From assembly GCA_905480215.1 (NCBI GenBank), contig CAJQPL010000031.1, positions 30,206 through 94,205 on the forward strand: DNA of 64,000 nt, written 5' to 3'. The DNA is from an uncultured Woeseiaceae bacterium (GTDB taxonomy: Bacteria > Pseudomonadota > Gammaproteobacteria > Steroidobacterales > Woeseiaceae). Every line of letters starts with the position of its first letter. The first letter of the stretch is position 1. The notes under the pieces are model-generated. The model was not told where the DNA came from and searched no databases. It saw only the letters and a list, made by a program, of their open reading frames with translations. Positions 1 to 10,400 of this stretch are shown one piece after another. The position numbers and the translations under genes were made by a program.

Positions 1-48
1 CGAAACTGCGGCGAGCATAGCAAGGGTGTAGCTAATGGTACGTCTCAT
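1..48 (-). CDS. N-terminus of a secreted protein cut by the window edge; possibly thiol:disulfide interchange protein DsbC
   Basis: Reverse complement of 1-48 reads MRRTISYTLAMLAAVS, a signal-peptide-like start just downstream of xerD; the DsbC call rests only on common xerD-dsbC synteny. Confidence 0.45.
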   Translation of the reverse strand, partial: MRRTISYTLAMLAAVS

Positions 49-136
49 TTTGGCGATTCCTGACGAACTATATACTGCTAATAGGACCCGACTGAACAAC
101 CGCGGTTCCCTGAATTACGCGCAGTTTAGCAGAGTA

Positions 137-1081
137 TCATCCTCGTGGATGATGTTCGCCGTGCAGGTCTTTGAGCCGTTCGCGGGCGACATGAGTATAG
201 ATCTGCGTCGTCGACAAATCGCTGTGTCCAAGCAACATCTGCACGACTCGTAGATCCGCGCCTCGATTCAAGAGGTGTGTTGCAAACGCGTGTCTCAGGC
301 TATGCGGTGACATCTTCTGGTGCACGCCGGCTTTCTCGGCGTAGCGTTTTATAATGTGCCAAAACGCCTGTCGTGTCATGCGGTCGCCGCGACGCGTCGG
401 GAACAGATAGTCTGTCTGCCGCTCGAGCAGTATTTCCATACGCGGTCCGTTGATAAATTCCTTCAACCAACGTTGCGATTCTTCGCCAAGCGGAATCAAA
501 CGTTCGCGATCGCCTTTACCGACGATACGCAATACGCCCTGATTAAAATTCACCTGTTCCTGCTTCAGGTTGATGAGCTCCGATACACGGAGTCCGGTTG
601 CATACAAGAGTTCGAGCATAGCTCGATCCCGATGACCGAGAGGCTCGTCGGTATTTGGCGCACTCAATAACGAGTCGACCTCATCTTCCGACAGTGTCTT
701 GGGCAACGAGCGACCGATGCGTGGCATTTCGATATCGCTGGTTGGATCTGTTGTCCGCTCACCCTCGCGCATGGTGTAACGATAGAAACGACGAAAACTA
801 GATAGCTGACGTGCGGTTGATCGTGGTTTCGCACCACTCTCAACGCGCTGTGCGATGAAGTCGAGCAAGTCGGACTTGTCCGCTTGATCAACAGTTTTCG
901 CGGACTCAGCCAGACTACGGGACAGAGTCATAAGATCGGCGCGATAGGCACCTAGCGTATTCTTTGAAAGACCACGCTCCATCCAAATAGCATCGAGGAA
1001 TTTATCGACCAGCTCTCCCGAACGGGCGATGACCAGTGCCGCAGGCGTACTTTGTTTGTTACTACTACCCATAATCTCCAA
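137..1081 (-). CDS. xerD: Tyrosine recombinase XerD
   Basis: ATGLRVSEL and HSLRHAFATHLLNRGADLRVVQMLLGHSDLSTTQIYTHV catalytic motifs, ~310 aa; start may be 1072. Confidence 0.9.
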   Translation of the reverse strand: MEIMGSSNKQSTPAALVIARSGELVDKFLDAIWMERGLSKNTLGAYRADLMTLSRSLAESAKTVDQADKSDLLDFIAQRVESGAKPRSTARQLSSFRRFYRYTMREGERTTDPTSDIEMPRIGRSLPKTLSEDEVDSLLSAPNTDEPLGHRDRAMLELLYATGLRVSELINLKQEQVNFNQGVLRIVGKGDRERLIPLGEESQRWLKEFINGPRMEILLERQTDYLFPTRRGDRMTRQAFWHIIKRYAEKAGVHQKMSPHSLRHAFATHLLNRGADLRVVQMLLGHSDLSTTQIYTHVARERLKDLHGEHHPRG

Positions 1082-1300
1082 CTTCTCGGTCGCGCAATCC
1101 TTTGCTGCGATACACCTGCCAATCGGGCTTTAGACTGGTAGCATACTCCGTTCCGAAATCCGGATCTTTGTATCAACCCACCGCGATTGTTCTGCCGATG
1201 CACCGCCAAGCGACGGATATTTCAAGGTTTATAAGTATGCTGACCACACTGCAAACGAGGCGTGATCGCTGTCACAGAAACTCAATGGCATTTACATAAA

Positions 1301-2026
1301 ATGAACGGCTTCAAACGCCTGGCTGAGATGGTATGGGGACTGTATGTCCTTGTTTGCTTTGCAATTGCCTGCATTTTCTCGCTCTTCGTAGCGATTCTAG
1401 TGCCGGGCCCGGAGCGGCGCCACCGGCTGGTAACGTGGGCCTCGAAAATGATATTCGTGCTGGGACGTGTTTCAGTCACGATACGCGGTATCGACAACCT
1501 GCCGTCCGATAGCTGCGTGGTGGTCGCCAATCACGCTAGCTATATCGATGGTGTACTGCTAAAAGCCTATCTGCCGTCGCGCTTCGGCTTTGTAATCAAG
1601 GGTGAAATGAGGGCTATACCTATAGTGTCTTTCCTACTGCGGCGCTCAGGTGCAAAATTTGTTGACCGAAACGAAGGCGCAAAAAGCTCGACGGATGCCC
1701 GACAGCTGGTTCGCGCTGCGCAAGGCGGCGAATCACTGGGGTTCTTCCCGGAAGGGACGTTTTGGCGGGAGCCGGGGATCAGACATTTTCGGGCGGGCGC
1801 ATTCCTGGTTGCGCTAAAGGGCAGTTTGCCCACCGTGCCCATCGCCATTTCGGGTACGCGCCAAATGCTGCCATCGGGCAACTGGATACCTCGTAGAGCA
1901 CATTTATTGGTCGACATATTGCCCGTTATCGCGCCGGGCGACGACGGCTTCACCAATAGTCGACAGCTCGCGGAAACTGTCCGGCAGAAAATAATTGTCG
2001 CAACTGGCGAGCCCGGCATCGATTGA
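1301..2026 (+). CDS. 1-acyl-sn-glycerol-3-phosphate acyltransferase (PlsC family)
   Basis: NHASYIDG and FPEGTFWR acyltransferase motifs, N-terminal TM. Confidence 0.85.
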   Translation: MNGFKRLAEMVWGLYVLVCFAIACIFSLFVAILVPGPERRHRLVTWASKMIFVLGRVSVTIRGIDNLPSDSCVVVANHASYIDGVLLKAYLPSRFGFVIKGEMRAIPIVSFLLRRSGAKFVDRNEGAKSSTDARQLVRAAQGGESLGFFPEGTFWREPGIRHFRAGAFLVALKGSLPTVPIAISGTRQMLPSGNWIPRRAHLLVDILPVIAPGDDGFTNSRQLAETVRQKIIVATGEPGID

Positions 2027-2132
2027 AATCGATGCGCCCATTAGCTACCGTCATTCTTGTATTGCGTCATGCTCCTAAATACCTGAGAGTGGCACTCCAT
2101 CTAGTCTTATCGCCTTGCTGGAGGCATGAAGA

Positions 2133-3314
2133 ATGAGTTCTGATCCTATTGTCATAGTTGCCGCGAAACGTACGCCACTTGGCGCGTTTCAAGGTTCACT
2201 CACCGGCGCCATGAGCCCCGACCTTGGCGCGGCAGCTATTCGCGCCTGCATTGAGGAAAGCGGCGTCGCCGCAGGTGATGTCAGCGAAGTGCTGATGGGC
2301 TGTGTATTGCCAGCAGGCGTCGGCCAGGCCCCCGCCCGTCAGGCAGCCATCAGCGCTGGCATTCCGCTGGCTGCCGGCTGTACAACTCTGAATAAAGTCT
2401 GTGGGTCAGGCATGAAGACCGCCATGCTTGCGAACGACCTTATTAAAGTTGGCAGCGCCAGCATTGTCGTGGCCGGCGGCATGGAATCCATGACAAACGC
2501 GCCATATTTGATGCCACGCGCGCGCAGCGGCTACCGCATGGGCCACCAGCAAGTTCTCGACCATATGTTTTTCGATGGCCTGCAAAACCCTTACGACGGC
2601 AACATGATGGGGCACTTTGCAGAGGAAACCGCCAAGAAATATGCCTTTAGTCGTGAGAGTCAGGACGCGTTCGCGATTGAATCAGTACAACGGGCCCGTG
2701 CCGCCATGGCCAACGGCGCCTTCGATGCTGAAACAACAGCAGTAACGATCAGTGGACGTAAGGGAGACACGACCATCAGCGAAGACGATGGTCCGGGTAA
2801 CGCTGACATTGAAAAAATCCCGACAATGCGCCCTGCTTTCGCAAAAGACGGCACCGTGACTGCAGCGAGTTCGTCATCGATTTCAGACGGTGCTGCAGCA
2901 TTGCTTTTAATGAGCTCGAGCGACGCCAAAAGCCGTGGGCTCAAGCCGCTGGCAACCATCAGCAGTCACTCAAGCTTCGCCCACGAACCGGAATGGTTTA
3001 CCACCGCACCGGTATTCGCGATCAAGGCCTTGCACAAAAAACTTGGCTGGAACCGGGATACAGTCGATCTATACGAAATCAATGAGGCCTTCGCCTGCGT
3101 TACGATGGCGGCCATGACCGACCTTGGCCTGGACCACGCCAAGGTTAACGTTAACGGCGGCGCGTGCGCACTAGGTCATCCCATTGGCGCGACAGGTGCC
3201 AGAATTATCGTCACCTTGTTACACGCATTGAGAAATCGGGGACTTGAGCGTGGCGTGGCATCGCTGTGCATTGGTGGTGGCGAGGCCGTCGCGATCGGAA
3301 TTGAAGTTAGTTAA
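2133..3314 (+). CDS. Acetyl-CoA C-acyltransferase (thiolase)
   Basis: NKVCGSGMKT, GGMESMTNAPY, NVNGGACALGHPIGATGAR, CIGGGEAVA motifs. Confidence 0.95.
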   Translation: MSSDPIVIVAAKRTPLGAFQGSLTGAMSPDLGAAAIRACIEESGVAAGDVSEVLMGCVLPAGVGQAPARQAAISAGIPLAAGCTTLNKVCGSGMKTAMLANDLIKVGSASIVVAGGMESMTNAPYLMPRARSGYRMGHQQVLDHMFFDGLQNPYDGNMMGHFAEETAKKYAFSRESQDAFAIESVQRARAAMANGAFDAETTAVTISGRKGDTTISEDDGPGNADIEKIPTMRPAFAKDGTVTAASSSSISDGAAALLLMSSSDAKSRGLKPLATISSHSSFAHEPEWFTTAPVFAIKALHKKLGWNRDTVDLYEINEAFACVTMAAMTDLGLDHAKVNVNGGACALGHPIGATGARIIVTLLHALRNRGLERGVASLCIGGGEAVAIGIEVS

Positions 3315-3326
3315 TAAGGAAAGTTC

Positions 3327-4094
3327 ATGGATCTTAAGATTGCCAAAGCAGTTATTACCGGCGGCGCCTCCGGACTTGGGTTCGCCACCGCAGAGCGTGT
3401 CATAGCAGCCGGCGGACAAGCGGTATTACTCGACATCAATGCGGAACAAGGCGCGTTGAGCGTCGCCAAACTGGGTGAACGTGCGAAATTCGTCGGCACG
3501 GATGTGTCGGATGAAGCGGCCGTAAAAGCGGCCATTCAAACAGCTAATGATTTCATGGGCGGTATCACTCTGGCCGTCAACTGTGCTGGCATCGCAACCG
3601 CTGGCCGCACGCTAGGTCGTGATGGACCGTGGCCTGCCGAGAATTTCAGCCGTGTCATTCATATTAATCTGATTGGCACTTACATAGTGACTAAAGAAGC
3701 CGCGGCCGTAATGCAGCTCAACGAGCCAAACGATGAAGGCGAACGCGGCGTAGTTATCAGCACCGCGTCCGTTGCCGCGTTTGAAGGGCAGATTGGGCAG
3801 GCAGCATATTCCGCATCCAAAGGCGGCGTTGTTGGCATGATGTTACCGCTGGCGCGCGAGTTTGCTCAGTTTGGTATTCGTGTTAATACCATCGCCCCTG
3901 GCATATTCTTAACGCCGATGATGGCGGGCATGCCAGAAGACGTGCAGGCATCACTAGGCAAGCAGATTCCTTTCCCACCGCGCCTCGGCCGGCCCGAAGA
4001 GTACGCAGATACCGCCGCGTTCATCTACGGCAACCCGGTTGTGAATGGTGAGACGATTCGCATCGATGGTGCGATCCGAATGCAACCGAAATAG
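3327..4094 (+). CDS. SDR oxidoreductase, 3-hydroxyacyl-CoA dehydrogenase type II-like
   Basis: TGGASGLGFATAE Rossmann motif, YSASKGGV active site, directly after thiolase. Confidence 0.88.
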   Translation: MDLKIAKAVITGGASGLGFATAERVIAAGGQAVLLDINAEQGALSVAKLGERAKFVGTDVSDEAAVKAAIQTANDFMGGITLAVNCAGIATAGRTLGRDGPWPAENFSRVIHINLIGTYIVTKEAAAVMQLNEPNDEGERGVVISTASVAAFEGQIGQAAYSASKGGVVGMMLPLAREFAQFGIRVNTIAPGIFLTPMMAGMPEDVQASLGKQIPFPPRLGRPEEYADTAAFIYGNPVVNGETIRIDGAIRMQPK

Positions 4095-4120
4095 AATTTT
4101 GCTGCGCGCGGGCCACTACA

Positions 4121-5770
4121 CTACATATTGGAGTAGTTCGGTCCGCCGCCGCCCTCGGGAACAGTCCAGACGATATTCTGCTGCGGATCCTTGATGTCGC
4201 AGGTCTTACAGTGCACGCAATTCTGAGCATTGATCTGAAATTTTGCACTGCCGTCTTCCTCAACCACTTCATAAACACCCGCCGGACAGTAGCGTTGCGC
4301 CGGCTCATCGAATTCCGGAAGGTTGTAGGTGATGGGCACTGCGGCATCTTTGAGTTTCAGATGCGAGGGCTGGTCTTCTTCGTGATTGGTGCTGGAAAGA
4401 AAAACAGATGACAAACGATCAAAGGTGAGCTTGCCGTCGGGTTTCGGATAGTCAATGACCTTGGCCTCGGAGGCGCGCTGTAAGGCCTCGTGATCCGCAT
4501 CTTTCTTGTGCCAGGTAAACGGCAGCTTGCCGAAAAATATATTTTGATCGATGAACGCAAATGCCGCGCCCCAAAAATTGCCAAACTTGGCTAATCCCGG
4601 TCCGAAGTTGCGACCTCGATAGAGTTCCTCGTATACCCACGAGGATTTAACCTTGTCCTCGAAATCGGTCAGCTCGACACTCGCTGCGCTGTCTGATTGC
4701 AACGCAGCCTGGACACTCTCTGCCGCCAGCATGCCGGTCTTGATCGCGGTATGTGCTCCTTTAATTTTCGCGCCATTAAGAAAACCTGCTGTACAACCCA
4801 CCAGCATGCCACCAGGAAACGTCAGTTTTGGCAACGACTGCAGTCCACCCTTGTTCACCGCACGGGCGCCATAGGCGATTCGTTTTCCCCCATCCAGATA
4901 GCGACGAATTTTTGGATGTGTTTTCCAGCGTTGAAATTCATTAAACGGTGACAAGTGGGGGTTCTTGTAACCCAGAGAAACAATGAAACCGGCAAACACT
5001 CGATTGTTGTCAGCGTGGTACAGAAAACCGCCGCCGTCTGTGTGCGAATCCAGCGGCCAACCGGCAGTGTGCACAACCAGCCCTTCTTCGTGAAGCTCTG
5101 GGTCGATCTCCCAGATTTCCTTGAGACCAAGCCCATAGTGCTGCGGATCCGCGTCGGCACGAAGATCAAACTTCTGAATTAGTTGCTCGCCCAGATTGCC
5201 GCGAACACCTTCGGCGAAAATTGTGTACTTGCCGAGCAATTCATAACCTGGGGTGTACGACGATTTCTTCTCACCGTCCTTGCCAATACCCATATCGCTG
5301 GTAGCCACGCCGATTACGCAACCGTCATCGTCATACAAAACTTCGGATGCCGCGAAGCCTGGAAACACGTTTACACCCATATTTTCGGCTTGCTCCCCCA
5401 TCCATTGGCACAACTGACCCAGGCTAATGATGTAATTGCCCTTGTTGTGCATTGGCCGCGGCAAGAATGGACCGGGCACGGGGAAAGCGCCGCTCGCGCT
5501 GGTCAGATAGTGAACCCTGTCGCCGCTGACTGCGGTTTTGACTGGCGCACCCATGTCGCGCCAGTCGGGAAACAGCTCATTGAGTCCAGTTGGCTCAAAT
5601 ACGTTGCCCGACAAGATATGAGCGCCGATTTCCGAGCCTTTCTCCACTACAACCACAGACAAACTGTCATCGAGCTGCAACAATCTGCAAGCAGCTGCAA
5701 GGCCTGACGGCCCGCCACCCACTACGACAACATCGAATTCCATCGATTCGCGTTCAATCTCATCTGCCAT
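4121..5770 (-). CDS. Electron transfer flavoprotein-ubiquinone oxidoreductase
   Basis: FAD motif VVVGGGPSGLAAA; C-terminal Fe-S motif CPAGVYE...NCVHCKTCDIKDPQQNIVWTVPEGGGGPNY. Confidence 0.95.
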   Translation of the reverse strand: MADEIERESMEFDVVVVGGGPSGLAAACRLLQLDDSLSVVVVEKGSEIGAHILSGNVFEPTGLNELFPDWRDMGAPVKTAVSGDRVHYLTSASGAFPVPGPFLPRPMHNKGNYIISLGQLCQWMGEQAENMGVNVFPGFAASEVLYDDDGCVIGVATSDMGIGKDGEKKSSYTPGYELLGKYTIFAEGVRGNLGEQLIQKFDLRADADPQHYGLGLKEIWEIDPELHEEGLVVHTAGWPLDSHTDGGGFLYHADNNRVFAGFIVSLGYKNPHLSPFNEFQRWKTHPKIRRYLDGGKRIAYGARAVNKGGLQSLPKLTFPGGMLVGCTAGFLNGAKIKGAHTAIKTGMLAAESVQAALQSDSAASVELTDFEDKVKSSWVYEELYRGRNFGPGLAKFGNFWGAAFAFIDQNIFFGKLPFTWHKKDADHEALQRASEAKVIDYPKPDGKLTFDRLSSVFLSSTNHEEDQPSHLKLKDAAVPITYNLPEFDEPAQRYCPAGVYEVVEEDGSAKFQINAQNCVHCKTCDIKDPQQNIVWTVPEGGGGPNYSNM

Positions 5771-5893
5771 CTATTCGTTTTCCCTATTGCCGGTATTGCC
5801 TGAACTGGATATCAATTCTAGCAGCGACTGTGGCGGCATCTATTGCCGCAATGTAATCTTGCACTGCTGCTGTAAGGTGCAAAATACAGGTAA

Positions 5894-6994
5894 TTGGGTA
5901 GATTGGAAATTCAAAAAGCTTACGAGGACAGTATCTCGCTTGAGGGTCATGTCCGCGACCCTGCCCAGCAGGCTGTTGTAGATCGGCTCGCCGATCTACA
6001 GGATCGTATTGTTGCCTACAAGCCTTTGCGGACAAGTTTCTTAGCCAGACTGTCGCGCCAGAATACGACTGTCGGCGGTGAGCGAGGTCTGTACCTGTGG
6101 GGAGGCGTTGGCCGCGGCAAGACGTTCTTGATGGACTTGTTCTACGAGAATCTCGAAATCGAAAAGAAAAAACGTATCCACTTTCATCGCATGATGCATG
6201 AGGTACATATGCGGCTTGGCATGCTGGGTGACACAGAAGATCCGCTTGATGTCATCGCCGCCGACATGGCCGGCAACATGCGGGTGCTGTGTTTTGATGA
6301 GTTTTTTGTCAGCGATATTGCTGACGCGATGATCTTGGGCCGGCTGCTCGAAGGCCTCTTTCGTCGTGGTGTTACGCTGATTGCAACTTCCAACGCCAGA
6401 CCCGACGATCTCTACAAAGATGGCCTGCAACGCTCACAATTTTTACCCGCCATTGAGCAGCTTAAAAAGCATACGGAGGTCGTAGAAATGGATAGCGGTA
6501 CTGACTATCGCCTGCGGCTGTTGCAACAAGCCGGCACTTATCTGACGCCTGACGATAATGTCGCAAGAAAAAGACTGGGCGCGTTTTTCAATGACTCTGC
6601 GACCAGTCAGATTGAGGAACATCGCGATCTCGAAATCAACGGTCGGCAGATTAACGCCTATAAGTGCGCTAAGGGAATCGTCTGGTTCGATTTTGAATCT
6701 ATTTGCGACGGTCCACGCAGTCAGGCTGACTACATCGAGATCGCACGCTGGTATCCAAGTGTCATTGTCTCAAACGTGCCACGTCTCGACCCAATGCGCG
6801 AAGATCAGACGCGACGCTTTATTGCATTAGTTGACGAATTCTACGACCGGCGAGTCAAATTGATAATTTCAGCGTCGTGTGAAGTACAGCAACTATATTC
6901 GGGCAAACGGCTCGAATTTGAGTTCGACCGCACTGCGAGTCGGCTCATCGAGATGCAATCTGAGGAGTATCTCGCGCTGCCGCATCTTGCATGA
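5894..6994 (+). CDS. zapE: Cell division protein ZapE (AFG1-like ATPase)
   Basis: Walker A GLYLWGGVGRGKTFLMD, Walker B LCFDEFFVSDI, ATSNARPDDLYKDGLQR. Confidence 0.92.
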   Translation: MGRLEIQKAYEDSISLEGHVRDPAQQAVVDRLADLQDRIVAYKPLRTSFLARLSRQNTTVGGERGLYLWGGVGRGKTFLMDLFYENLEIEKKKRIHFHRMMHEVHMRLGMLGDTEDPLDVIAADMAGNMRVLCFDEFFVSDIADAMILGRLLEGLFRRGVTLIATSNARPDDLYKDGLQRSQFLPAIEQLKKHTEVVEMDSGTDYRLRLLQQAGTYLTPDDNVARKRLGAFFNDSATSQIEEHRDLEINGRQINAYKCAKGIVWFDFESICDGPRSQADYIEIARWYPSVIVSNVPRLDPMREDQTRRFIALVDEFYDRRVKLIISASCEVQQLYSGKRLEFEFDRTASRLIEMQSEEYLALPHLA

Positions 6995-7006
6995 TAACTT
7001 TGACTA

Positions 7007-7456
7007 ATGGACGACGAACTCAAATTAGAGAATTTTCTGCCATATCAGCTGGCCATTCTTTCCAATACTGTTAGCACATCTATCGCAAGAGCTTACGATC
7101 AGCGGTTCAAAGTATCTATCCCGGAATGGCGAGTCATTACCGCGCTGGGACGATTTCCGGGTCTGTCGGCGATCGAAGTGGCCGAACGCACAACGCTTGA
7201 TAAAGTAGCCGTCAGCCGCGCGGTGACCAAACTCATGAGAGGTGGCCGTATTGATCGCGGGTTTACAGACGTCGACAAACGCCGCTCAATTTTGAATCTG
7301 TCTGAGGAAGGTAAAAAGCTTTACGCTGAAATTTCGCAAATAGGGTTGCAATTCGAACGCGATCTCGTGCAAGGCTTCAGCGACGAGGAGATGGAGAATC
7401 TCAACGACATCATGCAAAGGCTGCTGGCTCGCGCGAAGTCTATCGGACCACTATAA
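7007..7456 (+). CDS. MarR family transcriptional regulator
   Basis: wHTH IPEWRVITALGRFPGLSAIEVAERTTLDKVAVSRAVTKL..GRIDRGFTDVDKRRS. Confidence 0.85.
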   Translation: MDDELKLENFLPYQLAILSNTVSTSIARAYDQRFKVSIPEWRVITALGRFPGLSAIEVAERTTLDKVAVSRAVTKLMRGGRIDRGFTDVDKRRSILNLSEEGKKLYAEISQIGLQFERDLVQGFSDEEMENLNDIMQRLLARAKSIGPL

Positions 7457-7488
7457 AGCGCCTTAAAGGGATAGTTTACGATGTAATT

Positions 7489-10400
7489 ATGGCATCATTC
7501 TTCGCGCCTCTGCCGGCGCCGTATCTCGGAGCAAACACAGTGCCATCCAAAGAAAATCGCCGCGTCGACGACACGAAAGAATCCATCGTCGCCGGAATTC
7601 TATCAAGCAAATCTCGCTCAAAAACACTCAGTAAGCACTCCCAGGCCAAGCTGTTTCTGCGCCAGTACTTTGAAGATATGCCGGTCGAGGACTTGCAGAG
7701 CAGATCTGAAGAAGTGATGGCCAGGGCGGCGATCGATCATCTGGACTTCGGCGTTGTGCGTCGCAAAGGCCAGTCACTGCTGCGGATTTTCAATCCCACT
7801 GTAAAAGAACATGGTTATACGTCGATGTACTCGTTTGTTGAGATGATCAACGACGACATGCCGTTCTTGGTTGATTCAGTGTGCAGCGCCATCAACCGCC
7901 ACGACCTGGCGGTACACATCACTGTGCATCCGATCATTGCGGTGAAACGCGATGGCAAAGGGCGACTAAGCGGCATCGGCAGCCCCGGCGCAAAAGGCAT
8001 AAGAAGCGAATCTTTTGTTCACCTTGCGATCGAAAGGGAAACTGATCCAGCGAAGCTGAAACTTCTGCAACAGGAAATTCGAAAAGTACTTCGTGACGTT
8101 CGAGTTGCCGTACGCGACTGGCAAAAAATGCGCGCGAAAATGCGCGAAGCACGGGATTCGATGCTCAACGGACCGAAGAATGCCGACCCGTTGCTGCAGT
8201 CTGAGAGTCAGGCCTTGCTTGACTGGATGGTCGAGGATCATTTTACCTTCCTCGGTTATCGTGAGTACTCCCTTAAGACCGAAGGAAAACGGTCTTTTCT
8301 CGAATCGGTCGATGGTAGCGGCCTCGGCGTTTTAAGGCGTGACGACCGTGGTCCAAATCCGATCGAACTCACGCCGGAAATGCTTCGCCTGCAGCGTTCG
8401 CGCGACTGGTTGATTCTAACCAAGGCAAATTCACGTTCGACCGTTCACCGCTCGGCGTTTCTCGACTACGTAGGCGTCAAGGTCTTCAACAACAGTGGCG
8501 TCGCTGTTGGCGAAAGACGTTTTATCGGTCTCCTGACCTCGATTGCTTATAGCGAAAGTCCAAAGAACATCCCGTTGATACGGCACAAGATCAGCAAAAT
8601 TTTCGAACTAGCGCAGGTCAACGAATTTGGCCATCGCGGCAAAACTTTATCTCACATCATCGAAACCTATCCCCGTGAAGAGTTAATTCAGAGCACGGTT
8701 CAGGATTTGGCCAGAACCACACTCGGCATCTTGAATCTGCAAGACCGGAAAAGAGTCAAATTCTTTCTTCGTCGCGACGCATTTCGCCGCTTCTTTTCCT
8801 GCCTGGTATTTGTTCCTCGAGACAGATATACGACGGCGATCAGACAACGTATAGAAAAATTACTGCAAGAGTCTTTCGGCGGCATCTCGGTTGATTCTTC
8901 TGTGCAAATTTCCGACTCAGCGTTAGCAAGAGTGCATATGATCGTGCGCACGAAAGAAGGCATGCAGGCACGCATCAGTATTAGTGAAATCGAGAAAAGG
9001 ATTGGCGAATTTATTGTTACCTGGTCCGACCGTTTGCAGCAGCAGTTGTTCGCAGAGTACGACCGCGATGAAGCAGGTCGACTGTTCAAAGCTTATGGTC
9101 AAATTTTTCCGGTCGGTTACCAGGAACATTCTCTGCCTTCGCAAGCGTCCTCCGATATTCTCCGCATAGATAGTATGTGCAATAGCGGTGCGTTACGAAG
9201 CGTAGATCTCTATGTACCCGCGAATTCCGAGCCCGATCATCTTAACTTTATGATCTACAGCAAAGACGAACCGATCGCACTCTCGGATGCGCTACCGATC
9301 ATTGAAAACATGGGCGTATCCGTATTCTCTGAACGCCCCTATGAGGCCGTTTTGGATTCCGGCGAATCGTTTTGGTTACAGGATTTTCATCTGGTGTATC
9401 AGGGCGCCGCGCCGGTCGATTTAGCAGCGGCGGGTAAACGTTTCGAATCCTGCTTCATGGCCGTCCTGGACGGCCTGGCGGAGAACGACGGCCTCAACCG
9501 GCTCGTCCTTAGTGGCGACCTCGACTGGCGCCAGACGGCATTGCTGCGGTGTTATGCGAAACACATTCAACAGCTGGGTTTACCGTTTAGCCAGACTTAC
9601 CTGGAAGACGTGTTAGTAGCGCACTCCACGCTCGTCCCCCTGCTGGTCGAAAAATTCGAACTGCAGTTTGACCCTGGTATTAACAAGTCGCGGCGTGATC
9701 GTGAATTGAAGCGAGTCTCCGCTGCCGTCGATCGTGGCGTGGCGCGCGCAAAAAACGTCGATGAAGACCGCATCTTGACGGCCTTCGCCGGCGGTATTAA
9801 TGCAAGCTTGCGCAGCAACTATTTTCTGACCGAAAACGAACAGCCAAAATCCTATATTTCGATTAAGCTGGATCCGGCGAGGTTACCGGAAATCCCGCTG
9901 CCAAGACCGGTGTTCGAAGTATTCGTGTACTCGCCGGAAGTTGAGGGAGTTCACTTACGCGGCGGCGACATTGCACGAGGTGGCCTGAGATGGTCGGATA
10001 GACGAGAAGACTTTCGCACCGAAGTTTTAGGTTTGATGAAGGCTCAGATTGTAAAGAATACAATCATCGTTCCAACCGGTGCGAAAGGTGGTTTTTTTCC
10101 TAAGCGCGCGCCCAGTGGGGACCGCGATGCGGTGCTGCAGAACGCTATTCATTGTTACAAAACCTTCATCCGTGCTCTGCTCGATATCACTGACAATGTC
10201 ATCGACGGCAAAGTTGTGACGCCGCCGGGAATCGTCTGCCGCGACGGCGATGATCCGTACCTGGTGGTCGCGGCTGACAAAGGCACAGCGACTTTTTCCG
10301 ATATCGCCAATGACATCTCAGCCGAATACAATTTTTGGCTCGATGATGCATTCGCCTCTGGCGGCTCGGCCGGTTACGACCACAAGAAAATGGGCATAAC

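Noticed and set aside
35-253. 72-aa + strand ORF at window start
   Set aside because: Overlaps xerD and the dsbC-like signal peptide on the opposite strand
137-1081. Tyrosine recombinase as a phage/integron integrase marking a mobile island
   Set aside because: Length and motifs fit housekeeping XerD, the upstream neighbour looks like a dsbC signal peptide, and no att repeats, tRNA or phage genes are nearby
5183-5707. 174-aa + strand ORF
   Set aside because: Antisense to the ETF-QO gene; no motif
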